Source of the DNA: Pseudonectria foliicola
Lineage: Eukaryota; Ascomycota; Sordariomycetes; Hypocreales; Nectriaceae
Reading direction: 5' to 3'
DNA length: 64,000 nucleotides
Assembly: GCA_003693505.1 (NCBI GenBank)
Contig: QUZD01000051.1
Span: 1-64,000, forward strand
Numbering within the stretch: position 1 is the first letter of the stretch; each line of letters opens with the position of its first letter. The position numbers were made by a program, and so were the translations under genes. The notes beneath the pieces are model-generated. The model had not been told where the DNA came from. It made no database searches and saw nothing but the letters and a program-made list of their open reading frames with translations. Positions 1-11,383 of this stretch are shown here, in pieces.

Positions 1-29
1 TAGTTAATATTAATAATAGGACTTAGTTA

Positions 30-285
30 CTCTCTTTCTCCCTTCCTTCTTTCTTTCCTCCCTTCTTTCCTCCCTTCTTTCCTTCCTTCTTTCCTTTCTT
101 CCTTCCTTTCTCCTTTCTTTCCTTCTTTCCTTCCTACCTCCTTTTCTTTCTTCTTTCTTCCCTTTCTACTTCCCTTTCTCTCTTCCCTTCTTCTTTTCTC
201 TCTCTCTTACTCTTTCTCCCCTTTCTACTATCCCTTACTCTTTTCTTCTCTACTCTTTTACTCTCTTTCCTTCCTCTCCTACCCC
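30..285. repeat. Low-complexity polypyrimidine tract
   Basis: On the + strand this stretch is almost only C and T, with scattered A and no G from about position 30 to 285. It is built of irregular CTTT, CCTT and TTCC units without a fixed period. Such homopurine-homopyrimidine DNA can adopt triplex (H-DNA) structures and expands by slippage. No coding potential is visible. Confidence 0.9.
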
Positions 286-468
286 GAACTATATAGTTAG
301 AGTAAAAGAACCGAGCGAGATAGCTTAAATAGCTAAATAAACCCTAATCTAACCCTAGTAGAAGAACTAGATCTTCTAAAGACGAAAAGGATAAAGGTTT
401 CTAGGCGTCTTAAAGGTTTAAAGCTAGTTTTTATTATAAAGACTTTAGCTATATCTATAGGGCTAAGA
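286..468. other. AT-rich, TpA-rich spacer without a gene
   Basis: This short stretch between the polypyrimidine tract and the 3' end of the first gene is rich in TA and in tag/taa triplets in all frames. It resembles RIP-degraded DNA. No ORF or RNA gene is visible. Confidence 0.5.
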
Positions 469-2704
469 TTAAATATACGGCTCATGATCCCACTCTTCTA
501 ATCTCCTTGTATAACAAATCCATAACTTTTCCGGGTGCTGCTGTGCCTTAAGCCACATATGCCGAAGACTCACTCCCTCCCAGCAAGCAGCATAGAACCA
601 TGAGCCGAGTGAATAGATAGCTACCCTAAGACGACCTTGATACTTCTCTTCGTTAACGACCGTTTCTTCCTCTTTACTATCCCAGTCTGCATCATATGCC
701 CAAACCCAGTAAGGGTTGAGATTGTAGTTCTCCCCAAATTTATCGTCCCTAGACAACTCGGGAATTAATTCGATAGGGATAACAATAAACGTGTTTCGCA
801 GAATTCCAGGAGACAAGACATCGTTCTTCTCTGTATATTCTTTGAAGTGTCTGTTGAGTAATTAGTATGTGTATTCTTCGCGAAGCCGATAGTTTAACTC
901 ACTGTCTGTAGTCGTCGTCTTCAGCCAAGTTGTAGTTCGGATAAAATGTAGGCCAATCCTCAGTTAGGAGAGGCTCCAAGGCCTGCCGGCGGTTGTCCTC
1001 GCCTTGGCAATGGATACTCCACCAAGTTGCATCTCTCATATTCCTCTCAGGATTATTCGTCCAGCTTGACTTGATCCCACTCCATAGTGGTTCCCAGTCA
1101 TAGCCATGCTTCTGATCGACCTCTCTAGATAAATAGTAGACAAAACCCCAGTGTTCTCGAGTATCAAGGATATGCCGCATCCAAGCTGGTGGCGCAGGGG
1201 ACACCTGTTTCCAGACTCTTTCCAGGGCTTCCTTGTAAAATTGCCGTTCCAAGAGTCTTTCCATGAGCTCCTTGTCTTGAGATTGTTCCAAGAGCATTTG
1301 ATAGAGTTCCTTGTCTTTCGGATCCGGCTGTGCAGGTCCCTCTGCTGAAAGACGTTCGATAGCAGGAATCATCCATTTGGCGTTTCTTCGAGCTTTCTTG
1401 AGTGCATTATACCGCACAAGCTCTCTAGCCCGGGCGGCAGAAGTTTGGATCTCGTCTTCTCGAAGGCGTGCTTCGTAGATGTCCTGTAGTGTAGCACTGC
1501 CCCCATCGACATAACACACATCGCAGTAGACTAGCTTCCAGGCATCTAGAGGGAGAGGCTGAGCACTTCGATCAAAGCCTGCGATGTAATCGACCAAGGT
1601 CTGACTAGTTCTCGCGACGTCGTTCGTGATGCGTTTTACCATCTTGTTCTCGTCATTTTGGTAGGTGGTTCGGCCAAGCAGAGCATACTTCAACGCTGTA
1701 CGCTCTTTAATCTCAGAAGGGTCAGTCAAGGCTATTTGAACGAGGTCCCGGCCTGCAATCTTTTCTTCTAGTCTCTGGGCATGATTCTCTCTGTCGACAA
1801 TGATCCTGACCCTGTCACGTTCTGATTGGGGAAGATGTTGCATGCGTTCGCGACGCTCACTCGGGCTGAGGTGCAATATGCTCCTATAGAGCTCCAAATT
1901 TGGGTCCATTGTGGCGATGAACAAGTCGGTTAGTCGTGTTTTGTTAATGAGGATGAGGCTGTGAGTGAGTTGCGAGGGAAATGCGAGGGGATTAGTGGCA
2001 CGTTTTATTCCATGAGCAAAAACCCCCACCCTGACCGAGGCATAATTTTTCTGCGCTTCCATCAGGGAATCGAGAGCGGCCATGGCAGCTGGTGTGCCCG
2101 AAACTGATTGGAGATGAGCTTGCCTTCTATTGATCTCAACTTCCATCTTCTTCTTCAGATCCTGGATCCGAAAGGCCAACCACGTTTTGGCCCATTCTTG
2201 AATCTTTGCTAGTAATTCGGCCATAAAATTGCGCCACATGTCGGCGAGACCCATGGGTCCAGTGTTGTGTTGCTTTCGGTAAAGAAGCTCAAAGTCGTCC
2301 AGTAGTTCTATCACCTCTTGATGGGCGGTAACGAGTTTGTCCTCTATGTCTGGTTTTACGAGATAAGAAAAGACTTGTTCAACCTGGTAAGTGTATTATT
2401 AGTGTGCCACGTGTCCAACTTTCCAATTGATGAGAATGCTGACTTACCAGCATCAACTGTTCCAAAGCGTGTCTGACAGTGTCGTCGTCCATGGCAGAGT
2501 AATTGTCTCTCCAGTTGTCCTTGCCGATAGGCTCATTGAACCCCCAGAGCTAGTGATGGGATAGATGCATTAGAGAAAATGAAAACGGAAGCGAGGTAAA
2601 AAGAGAAAATAACCCACGTGGCCCTTTTTGCCGTTGAACTTGGCCTCGGCATTAACCATGTGCATGGTGTTGGAAGTTGAGCCAAGCACTTTGAACAAAG
2701 CGTT
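469..2704 (-). CDS. Uncharacterised fungal protein (5' end unresolved)
   Basis: I do not recognise the family. Four exons can be joined on the minus strand: 2704-2618, 2549-2448, 2383-903 and 850-469. The introns have donors GTGGGT, GTAAGT and GTGAGT and acceptors TAG, CAG and CAG, and the joined frame stays open for 683 codons to a TAA. The product looks soluble: no signal peptide or membrane helix is seen. Long charged helical stretches rich in Glu, Arg and Gln lie in the middle, with repeated SERRERMQ- and DKELMERLLE-like segments, and the C-terminus is rich in Trp and Tyr. The first exon is read from a CAG acceptor at 2705. The frame is also open a little further upstream, but there is no in-frame ATG before a stop near 2745. 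So either a further 5' exon exists that I could not find, or the gene has lost its 5' end. The splice joins are well supported; the function is unknown. Confidence 0.6.
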
Positions 2705-3510
2705 CTGTGGACAGAGCCCGCCAACATCATCTAAGTTTTTGTCAGCTCACCACTCTGTCTGACTCGAATTTTAACTTGAACAAGTCTAGATACAACGATG
2801 CTAACTGGAATAAGGGCAATATTGCGAAGGACCGGGCCGTTTACGGACCCTTAAAATTAGAGCTGCAAGGCTGTCACATCACGCGGATCTAAGTGGGGGT
2901 TCCAGGCGATTTAGGATAACCTCTGTTTGGTCAATCCCATGGACTATCCCCAAACGTATACCCTCGCTTCCTCAGGTATATCACTACTACACAAGTTTTT
3001 GGTCATAAGATATGTCGGATGGTAATCTGTGTTGGGTTCTGTAGATTACTTGGTCTTGACATCCTAACTAGGCGTAGAAACAGTGGGTTCAGGGTCCAAA
3101 ATCGTTCAGCTCATCCACTCTTTATGCTTGTCACCTCCACAATGCTCGTCGGCAAACTGTTGCATCGCCATGGGTTTCGGTTAGCTTCGCCGAAATCCGG
3201 ACGCCAAGACCCGATATACTCTTTCTAAATCGTATGTGGGGCGAGAATTCAGTAAAGAAATCGTCCACTTGAATCTTTTGTAAAAAAATCACTTAGTGAC
3301 TCCGTCGAATGTCGTGGGATTTAATGTGACGAAAAATTTCCGCAGGCGAGATGGTCTGAGTTCTGGCGCTAAGGCTGTATCTTATAGTTGTTTGGGGTTA
3401 CCCTTCTTTGATCTCGGTTCTCACTCGTCTCTGTCATTACTCTACAAAGTCATTCTTTACACTTTGCATATCGTTCAAACTAGTCACTCTTTGGTAGCCA
3501 TCATCTCGAG
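2705..3510. other. Divergent intergenic region
   Basis: About 0.8 kb separates the minus-strand unknown gene from the plus-strand glucanase gene, so both promoters should lie here. Short open frames at 2707-2892, 3019-3228 and 3296-3676 lack domain-like sequence and are probably chance. A missing 5' exon of the unknown gene could lie in 2705-2900. Confidence 0.5.
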
Positions 3511-6500
3511 ATGTGGTTACGATTCTTTTTGTTTCTACTTTACATGCCCTTTGCGGTCTTTGCCACGGGTCATCATCACTCTCATTTACATTCTCATCAT
3601 CATCATGGTCATAAACGCGCTTTCAACAGCTCTTCTCATGATGAGTCAAGTCTTGATGCTGCCCAGAAGGTCTTAGCCGCTGGCCAAGCTGCCATGGCTC
3701 ATGCAAACCGCGCCATTATTGCCAACCCTCGTCCGAACCGACTGGAGGTGCTGAACTCTACAGAGCTCAGAAAGGCTCAAAAAGCACCTCCACCACTTGA
3801 TTATCGCAACGCCACTGCAAAGTCACTCAAAGCTAGAGATTCAGGAAATGGGACAACGAAGGACCCTCGTTATTCTGTTCCTGATGAACTTGTCAAGGCT
3901 GCACGCCTTCTTTCAGAGAACTGGATGCCCTCCTCCAAGGACCTGGGTGGTGGCTATGTTGCTGACGTGCAATATTTGAAGGATACCTTCTTGTACAAAA
4001 ACAATGATACCAACATGATGCCTCCCATGCTTCAGTATGATTCTGGCTTGGTCAAGCCTGTCAATGAGCCGCCGTCTGCTTTTCGCTACAGTGCCAACGA
4101 CTCAGACGTCGCTGAGCATGTAGTTGACAGGAACAAGGACCTCCACAAGAGAGCAAGCTCGGACTGGTGGATGGCGACTATCTCCCAGAGAGGCTCTAGC
4201 CCGTTTGCTCCGTCTGGATACCAAGTTTGGCGAGACGTCAAAGACTTTGGCGCCAAAGGCAAGTCATTTAACCCGGGGGCCGAGGGTAGCCTTCTAACTG
4301 TATCTCACAGGCGACGGTGTTGCAGATGACACGGATGCCATCAACAAAGCCATCTCGAGTGGTGGCCGATGTGGTGGAGGCAAATGTACAGGAAGCACAA
4401 TCTACCCAGCAACTGTATACTTCCCTCCAGGAACATATAAAGTCAGCTCTTCCATCATTCAGTATTTCAATACGGAAATGATCGGCAACGTAAATTATCC
4501 TCTGTTCTATGCGTCGAGACTTATCTGATATGACAACTCTACAGCCACTTGACCTTCCTACCATCATTGCAGCACCTAGCTTTGTCGGTCTTGGTGTTAT
4601 CACTTCTAACGTAGGTCCTGAAGACTTTCTAGCGACGGGGTTAATCTAACTGGTGGTGTGTGCAGGTTTATATAGGAGAGACGTCTGAATGGTAAGTTGC
4701 TTTGGACAGTGGACAACGTGAAACGTAATTTGACCAGACATTTGCAGGTATCTGAACCAGAACAACTTTCTTCGCAGTGTCCGCAACTTCATCATTGATG
4801 TCCGCCCGACTCCTGCCAACGCACAAGTTTGTGGAATTCACTGGCAGGTTGCTCAGGGTACTTCGCTCGAGAACATTCACTTTTATATGACCAAGTTCAA
4901 GGACGACCCAAAGACAACGCAGCAGGTATGTTTGATTAGTCGTGAGACTTCGAAAATTGTGGTTTGCTGAAGATGTTGGTTGTGATTACAGGGTATTTAC
5001 ATGGAGAACGGAAGTGGTGGCTTTCTTTCCGACCTTTATTTCGTCGGAGGAAAATTCGGGTGAGTTAACCAGATCTGCGTGGATAACCCATATTATCTTC
5101 ACTAACGATCGTACCACTAGAGCATACATGGGCAATCAGCAATTCACAGCTAGTGGTCTGTACTTTGAAGAGGCTGAGACCGCTATCCAGATCCACTGGG
5201 ATTGGGGATGGACCATGCAGAACATTGCCGTTGACAACTGTAAGACTGGTATCACCATCGTCGGTGGCGCAGGAGGTGTAAGTTTCCAGTCTTATAGTCA
5301 CTCGAGAAATACTAACGACTAATAGCCTATGAGTACTGGCCAGGGAATTGGCTCTCTTCACATGTCCGACCTACGCTTCCAGTACGTCAAGGTCGCAGTC
5401 GCAACCTCCATCGTATCCGACAATTCAACTGCCTTACTGCTCAGCAATTCCGGTTTCTACAATGTTGATACCATCGTTGAGGATGTCTCTAAGAAGCAAG
5501 TCCTTTTACGTGGCGGTTCAGGAACCGTCAACGTTGATACTTGGGGCTTTGGAAGAGTCACCAGCGCCAACGGTACCACGGCTTTCCACAATGGAGCCAA
5601 CCTTGACAGCCCTGTGAGAAACTTGTCTCTTGTTACTGGTGGACGCAAGCAGTTCTTCACTAGGCGCCGTCCCAAGTATGATGATTTGGGCTTTAGTCAG
5701 ATCCTCGATGCGAAGGCGTATGGAGCCAAAGGTGATGGCAAAACCGACGACACGGCTGTACTAAAACATCTCTTTTCTGCTGCTGCCAACATGTCTGCGA
5801 TTGTATACATCCCTTTTGGTGTCTATATCATCACAGACACTATTGAGATTCCGGTTGGTTCGCGTATTATTGGTCAGGCTTGGCCTCAAATCATGGCGAC
5901 TGGATCTAAGTTTTCTGACGCCCTGAAACCTCGCGTTGCAGTTCGTGTTGGTTTGCCAGGCCAAGTTGGCGTTGTGGAGATTCAGAACATGATGATGACC
6001 GTCAAAGGAGCTACAGCTGGTGCCATCATGATGGAGTGGAATGTCCATGAATCCGGCCAAGGTTCTGTAGGCCTGTGGGGTACGTTGTTTATCATGATGA
6101 AGCTACCGAGCTATTGGGCTGAAATCTCTTCACAGATACTCATTTTAGAGTTGGAGACGCAGCTGGCACTGATCTCACGGTCAAAGACTGCCCAAAGCTA
6201 TCTGGCGAAGTAAACCCGAACTGTGTCGCCGCATCTCTTATGCTTCACTTGACCCCCGATTCTTCTGGCTACTTTGAGAACGTCTGGATGTGGACTGCCG
6301 ATCATGACTTTGATACGGCCGATCAGACTCAGGTTGACATCTACGCGGGACGAGGCATGCTTATCGAGAGCAAGGGTCCAACATGGCTCTGGGGTACATC
6401 AGTTGAGCACTGCGTGCTATACCAATACCAGCTCTCTGGTGCTCAGAACGTCGTCATGGGCTTGATTCAAACCGAAACACCCTATTTTCAGTCTTTCCCC

Positions 6501-8793
6501 GAGGCACCGGCGCCTTTCGCGCCTGGTGGGTTCCCCAACGACCCAGAGTTCCACAACTGCACCAAGACCTCCAAGTCTTGTGCTATGGCTTGGGCCCTGC
6601 GCATCATCGATTCGTCTGCAATCCATGTTCTCAGTGCTGGTTTTTACACGTTCTTCAACCGTTACGATCAGACATGTCTCAAGTCAGGTCGACATGATTG
6701 TCAAGACAAGGTCTTCTACGCAGAGCAGAGCTACGATGTCTGGGTTCAGAATCTCGTCACACTCGGCAGTATAGAGATGGTCAGTCCTTTGAACGGAGTT
6801 CCCACGCTGGGTAAGCCAAATAGAAACGGATTTGCTTCTTCAATCCTGGCTTGGTTCGGAGGTTCCAGGAATGTCACCGGCCAGCGTAACTTTGAGGGTT
6901 ACAGGATCCATTCTGAGAATACAATTGACATCGGAGACTTCCCTGAGGCATGTCAGAACGCGCTCAAGGCTCTTGTACGATGTGACAATTATACAGCCGA
7001 ATGGACAAGGCCTTCGTACCACGGAGTCCTCCCCCAAGAGGTCGATGTCGACTCCGTTTGCGACCAGGGCTGCGCGCAAGCCATGTCGGATTGGCGATCA
7101 GCTGTCGATACCTACTGCGGTAACTCGACGTGGCATAATGGTGCTGCTGCTGGTGTCGTGGGGTCTTTCATCTCACAAGGTATCAACGAGACATGTCAGA
7201 CTGACAAAAAGACTGGAAAGTACTGCAACGGTAAGCAATCTCAACATCTCCATCTACTTCTTTCTTTTTTAACACCCTACAGATATCATCTACAACTTCA
7301 CCCTTTCTGAGACTATTGACAAGATGCCAAACAATGAACTCTGTTCGGACTGTTACGTCGGCCGGCTCAAGATGATGCAGGCCAGTTCCTTCTCCTACTA
7401 CAATATGGACTCTTTCTACGAGGAATCTCTCAAGCAAGCAGTCAAGCGTTGCTCTCTGTCGAACCAACCGACCACCGCCAAAGATTCGCCTTTCCCTCCA
7501 GAGCCTTCTGAACCCGCCTTCTGTCTCTCCGACGTCACGTACACCACCAAGGCTGGCGACACTTGCGACTCATTGGCCCTCAAGTACAGCGTCTCCTCGG
7601 CAGCCATCTTCATCGGCAATCCTGGTATTCTCGACTGTAATGACATGGTTGAAGGCGTCTCAATCTGTCTACCGCTTCAGTGTAAGACCTACAAGCTCCA
7701 GAAGGACGACACCTGTATGTCCGTCGCCGACGCCACAGGACTTGACCAGGGAGACATTCGTCCTTTGAACCCCTGGGTCCATGAACTTTGCAGAAATCTC
7801 CAGTCGGCTACGGAGACACTTGGTCGAGTCATCTGCATTACACCGCCTGGTGGCAAGTTTGATCACAATGTGAACACCACTAGTTCAGATCCGGCATATT
7901 CTGAGTACGCTGATAAGGCTGTTTCACCACCCAGCGGTGCTACTCTTGCTGATAAGACCATTAAAGACTGTGGACGATGGTATACAGTTCAAAAGGGAGA
8001 TGACTGCGCTCGAGTTCTTGTGCAGCATCACATCAGTCTTCCACTCTTTACAGCTGCCAATCCGTCAGTTTCGCAAGAGAACTGTACCGCGGATCTCATC
8101 CCAGGACGAACCTACTGTGTCGGTCCAACCAAGGAAGCTTTCACAGCCAAGGCCAAGCCCATTCCTCCTAACTGGCGCTTCGGATGCTTTGCTCGCGAGG
8201 CTGACACTACTAATCGCACTGTTTTGACTCTTGCTGGTATAAACCATGTCAAGCCCATGTCTATTATAGCTTGTCAGTCCTACTGTTTCCAACAAGGTTG
8301 GACCGTTTGGGGAGTCCAAAACGGCGACTCATGCTTCTGCGACAATCGCCTGCGAATGGATAGTCAGATCATAGATGATTCCAACTGCAACATGCACTGC
8401 AACGGTAACACCACAAACGTTTGCGGTGGCAAAGACGCTATTGAAGTCTTTGCCGATAAAGAATTATTACGTGTCGAGTACGAGAGCCTTGGTTGCTACG
8501 TCCATGATGGTAGTGCGCAGGTGATCTATGGCACGACAGGTGGTGACACTATCAGATCGCCGGATGAAATGAGTGTGGATGCGTGTGCAAGTCTTTGCGC
8601 TATCAACAAGAGGGCTGACTTCTTTGCTCTCTGGAGAGGCAATCTCTGCACTTGTGGTATGACGATGGCTTCAAGACCTAGGAAGGTTAGTGATAATCTA
8701 TGCAATGTACCATGCAGTGGTCAGCTTGGAGATGACTGCGGTGGGATTGGCGTAGCAGAGGTTTACACAAACAAGAAGAAGTATGTGAAATAG
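3511..8793 (+). CDS. Secreted GH55 beta-1,3-glucanase with LysM and WSC modules
   Basis: Predicted exo-beta-1,3-glucanase of family GH55, acting outside the cell on beta-glucan. Ten exons encode 1,593 residues. Introns are 4259-4310, 4490-4544, 4611-4665, 4692-4747, 4926-4991, 5060-5120, 5278-5325, 6080-6135 and 7231-7282. A signal peptide (about 1-19) is followed by a histidine-rich stretch ending in Lys-Arg (21-36), a possible Kex2 site. Two beta-helix halves each open with a pectate-lyase-3 signature: DFGAKGDGVADDTD near residue 245 and AYGAKGDGKTDDT near 604. Three LysM-like modules follow at about 1175-1225, 1224-1280 and 1318-1370, then two cysteine-rich WSC modules at about 1390-1480 and 1491-1585. 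LysM modules bind chitin or related glycans and WSC modules bind glucans, so the tail should tether the enzyme to fungal walls. The first intron uses a rare GC donor. The ATG at 3511 is chosen because it starts directly at the signal peptide. Confidence 0.9.
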
Positions 8794-9576
8794 GATAGAA
8801 AACAAGTATCTTAGATTTCGTCTTTAGATTCAACAAATAATTTATTTTCAATATCATGTTATGCTCTAGGTGACTGATACTTTTCTAATCGCTATAGGCG
8901 CTAGTATCCTAGACTCAGCCCTTATTATCTTTTTACTTCTCCCATATAACTCTAATAAAAAAGTCTTTCTTAGTACATACTATGAGTACGGTACTAGTAT
9001 TATGACCCAGCAAGGTCGTTACGTACCCTAGCTCTGTACCTACTCTTTCACCTAATCAGCAAGAACCTTCAGACTCACTGTAAGTCCGCCTGACGGCTTG
9101 CGATTAAAATCACAATTTAAACCGAATCTAACTTACGAACTGCAAGCTAACTATAAGTATAAGACCACCTTTATAAGTACTTTCCTAGATACCAGCTCAC
9201 TGGGAATTAATATAATTTCAGTCTAACCCGTATTATTCATATGTAAAGGGACGTAACTTCGCTTCGCTTAGTACTACGGCCTACGACTCCGCTGGTAATA
9301 AACAAACAGTCTATCTATAGTTAGACCCTGACCGTTATAGTATAGTTAACTAGCTTAATACTTCTTTGATTAAAGAGAGAAGTACATACTCTATAAAATC
9401 GTATAATATTTTACTTAGGTTATAATACTGACTGTTACAGTTTTAGTAAGGTATAGAGCTTAATACTATAAGTATAATATTATTAGTAGTAAAAATATCG
9501 CGATCTACTGAATTAGAAGATATAACTCCAAGTATAACCAGCGTCCCTAGTTATAGAAATAGTACGCTAAGAATAT
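8794..9576. repeat. RIP-like AT-rich degraded sequence
   Basis: From roughly 8860 the base composition changes sharply: TA dinucleotides dominate (tatagtatagtt-, ctataagtataat-like strings), stop codons are dense in all frames and no ORF survives. This is the pattern left by repeat-induced point mutation of a former transposon copy. I cannot recognise the element or its terminal repeats. The boundary to normal coding sequence lies at the stop codon of the antiporter gene at 9577. The first 60 bases are the 3' flank of the glucanase gene. Confidence 0.65.
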
Positions 9577-11383
9577 TTAAACCTCGTCGGGAAACTGAAT
9601 CCGTCGTTCTTGCTGTAAGCTGCTAGGCCCTGAATCGTTAGGTAAACGTATTGGAGTAGCTGCAAGGGGTCGAGCGTCGGTAATAATGACTGGGCCTTGA
9701 GGTGGGCTATCTCTTCTTGTTCCAAGATTCCCTTTCCCGCGCCTAGCGATAAATCTGCCAACCAACGGGATGCGCCGTCGGCGTTCTGTCGCGTGCAAAT
9801 CGTCCGCTAAGCTCTCGCTAACGACACGGCTCAGTGTTCTTGGTGCGAGATAACCCAATTTTCCGACCGGAATGCTAAGACCATGAACGACCTAGTACGC
9901 AGTCAATAACGAATGTCTATGTTGAAGTAAACAGATACAAGACTCACCACGCTGCAAACAACGAGAAACCAGACAACAATGCGGATCGTTTCTCCCAGAT
10001 CCTCAGCGTCAGATCGAGGGAGGCCCTGTTCATTACTCAGGTGGATGTGGATAAACTCTAGGCTTATGAACAAGTAGAAAACAGCCGAGACGCCGATGGG
10101 GCCAAAGAAGCCGACAAAAACAGCCTGCTTGACCTCTAGAATCTGGGGGATCCACTTGTGCATTGCAAATATCCAGGGCAGTCTTCGTAGAACAAGAACC
10201 GAGAGTCCGAGAATGACAAGCCGCCAAGTAGAGATGATTGGATTCTTCTGGAAGAGCTCCCAAGGGATGACTGCACCGTACCATAGAAATATGGTGACAT
10301 TGAGAAGCATGTCAATGGTCGGTTGGAGGGAGTCATCCATTGTCTCCAAACGAAACCAGTCGTCCCATGTGAACGTGTTGCCTGCGATGAAACATGCGAG
10401 GACGTCGTCGGTTCCGATAAGCCCGCAGGTACCCAAGATGAACAATGCTAGGGAGATGGCAAAGACCAGGAAGCTCTCACGGTCAACGTACTTGCGTTGC
10501 TCGGCCCAGTGAAGCATTTCCTTGCCAATCCATCCTACAACAGCGCCGTACAAGATGCTCAGGAGAATGGTGTACGCCCAGGTAAAGGCAAACCAGAGAC
10601 CCATAGCATCACCCGCACCGCCTGATGTAGCTCCCGAGCCGACATACTTGACCAGATACAGGGCAAAAAAGAGAAACGGGTAGCCGAGGCCATCGTTGGT
10701 ACCCGATTCGGCAACGATGAGGTTCTGGAGGTCCTTGGGGATGTTGTGGTCCGCAAACTTGCCTTTGACTATCACTGCCGAGAGAACAGGATCTGTAGGC
10801 GTTACACATGCGCCTACTGCGAGAGCGTGGAGGAAATTAGGCTGCCCAGCAAGGCCCCATACAAGAACACTTGTTGCCAACCACATGCATAGCATTCCAG
10901 GACCAACCAGTAAAGCAACAGGTTTCCATTCTTTAAGAAGGTATTTGCTGGGAAGCTGTACGCCGGCGAGAACGAGCTGAACACCCAGAACTAGTCGGGA
11001 GAAGTTTAACGTGATCGCATTGAGGTTCTCCTGGCAGTCGGTCTCGTAGGCTTCCTGGTGATGACACTGGGCGTAGTCGTCTGGTCGAATAAAGTTTGCG
11101 CCCTTTGGTCCAAATGCGACGCCTACCACGAGAGCGATGACTGCAAGTATCAGAGTGTTAGTGATCCTCAACGATGCCAAGCCAACATTGGCGTGCCAAG
11201 AGCTAGCCAAGAGCGAGCCAAGAGCAGGCCAAGAGCGACCGACATACGAGCCTCGGAGAGATAGAAATTCTCCTTCAGGAGATATGAGACCAGCCCGAAT
11301 AGAGTGATAAAGCCTCCTAAAAGAGACACGACAATGTTGAAGTTGGTGAGCTGAAGTGGGATTGCCCAAATGTTATGCGTCAT
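9577..11383 (-). CDS. Na+/H+ antiporter (CPA1 family)
   Basis: Plasma-membrane cation/proton antiporter, related to fungal Nha1/Sod2-type proteins that export Na+ or K+ in exchange for protons. Three exons (11383-11248, 11140-9948, 9891-9577) encode 547 residues. The join over intron 1 restores the family sequence SEALIALVVGVAFGPKGANF, and the join over intron 2 (9892-9947, donor GTGAGT) gives SVVVHGLSIPVGKLG. About 12 hydrophobic segments are present. Family motifs include TPTDPV (about 159-164) and SGTNDGLGYPF with the conserved Asn-Asp at 194-195. The cytoplasmic tail after the last helix is short and ends with FPDEV at a stop lying exactly where RIP-like DNA begins, so the tail may be truncated; fungal relatives often have much longer tails. 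Intron 1 (107 bp) carries an 11-bp tandem repeat. Confidence 0.9.
11195..11238. repeat. 11-bp tandem repeat inside antiporter intron 1
   Basis: The 9-base core gccaagagc (plus strand) occurs four times, at 11195, 11206, 11217 and 11228, with an exact 11-bp period and variable two-base spacers. It lies wholly inside the first intron (11141-11247) of the antiporter gene. It explains why this intron is about twice as long as most others in the window. Confidence 0.9.
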
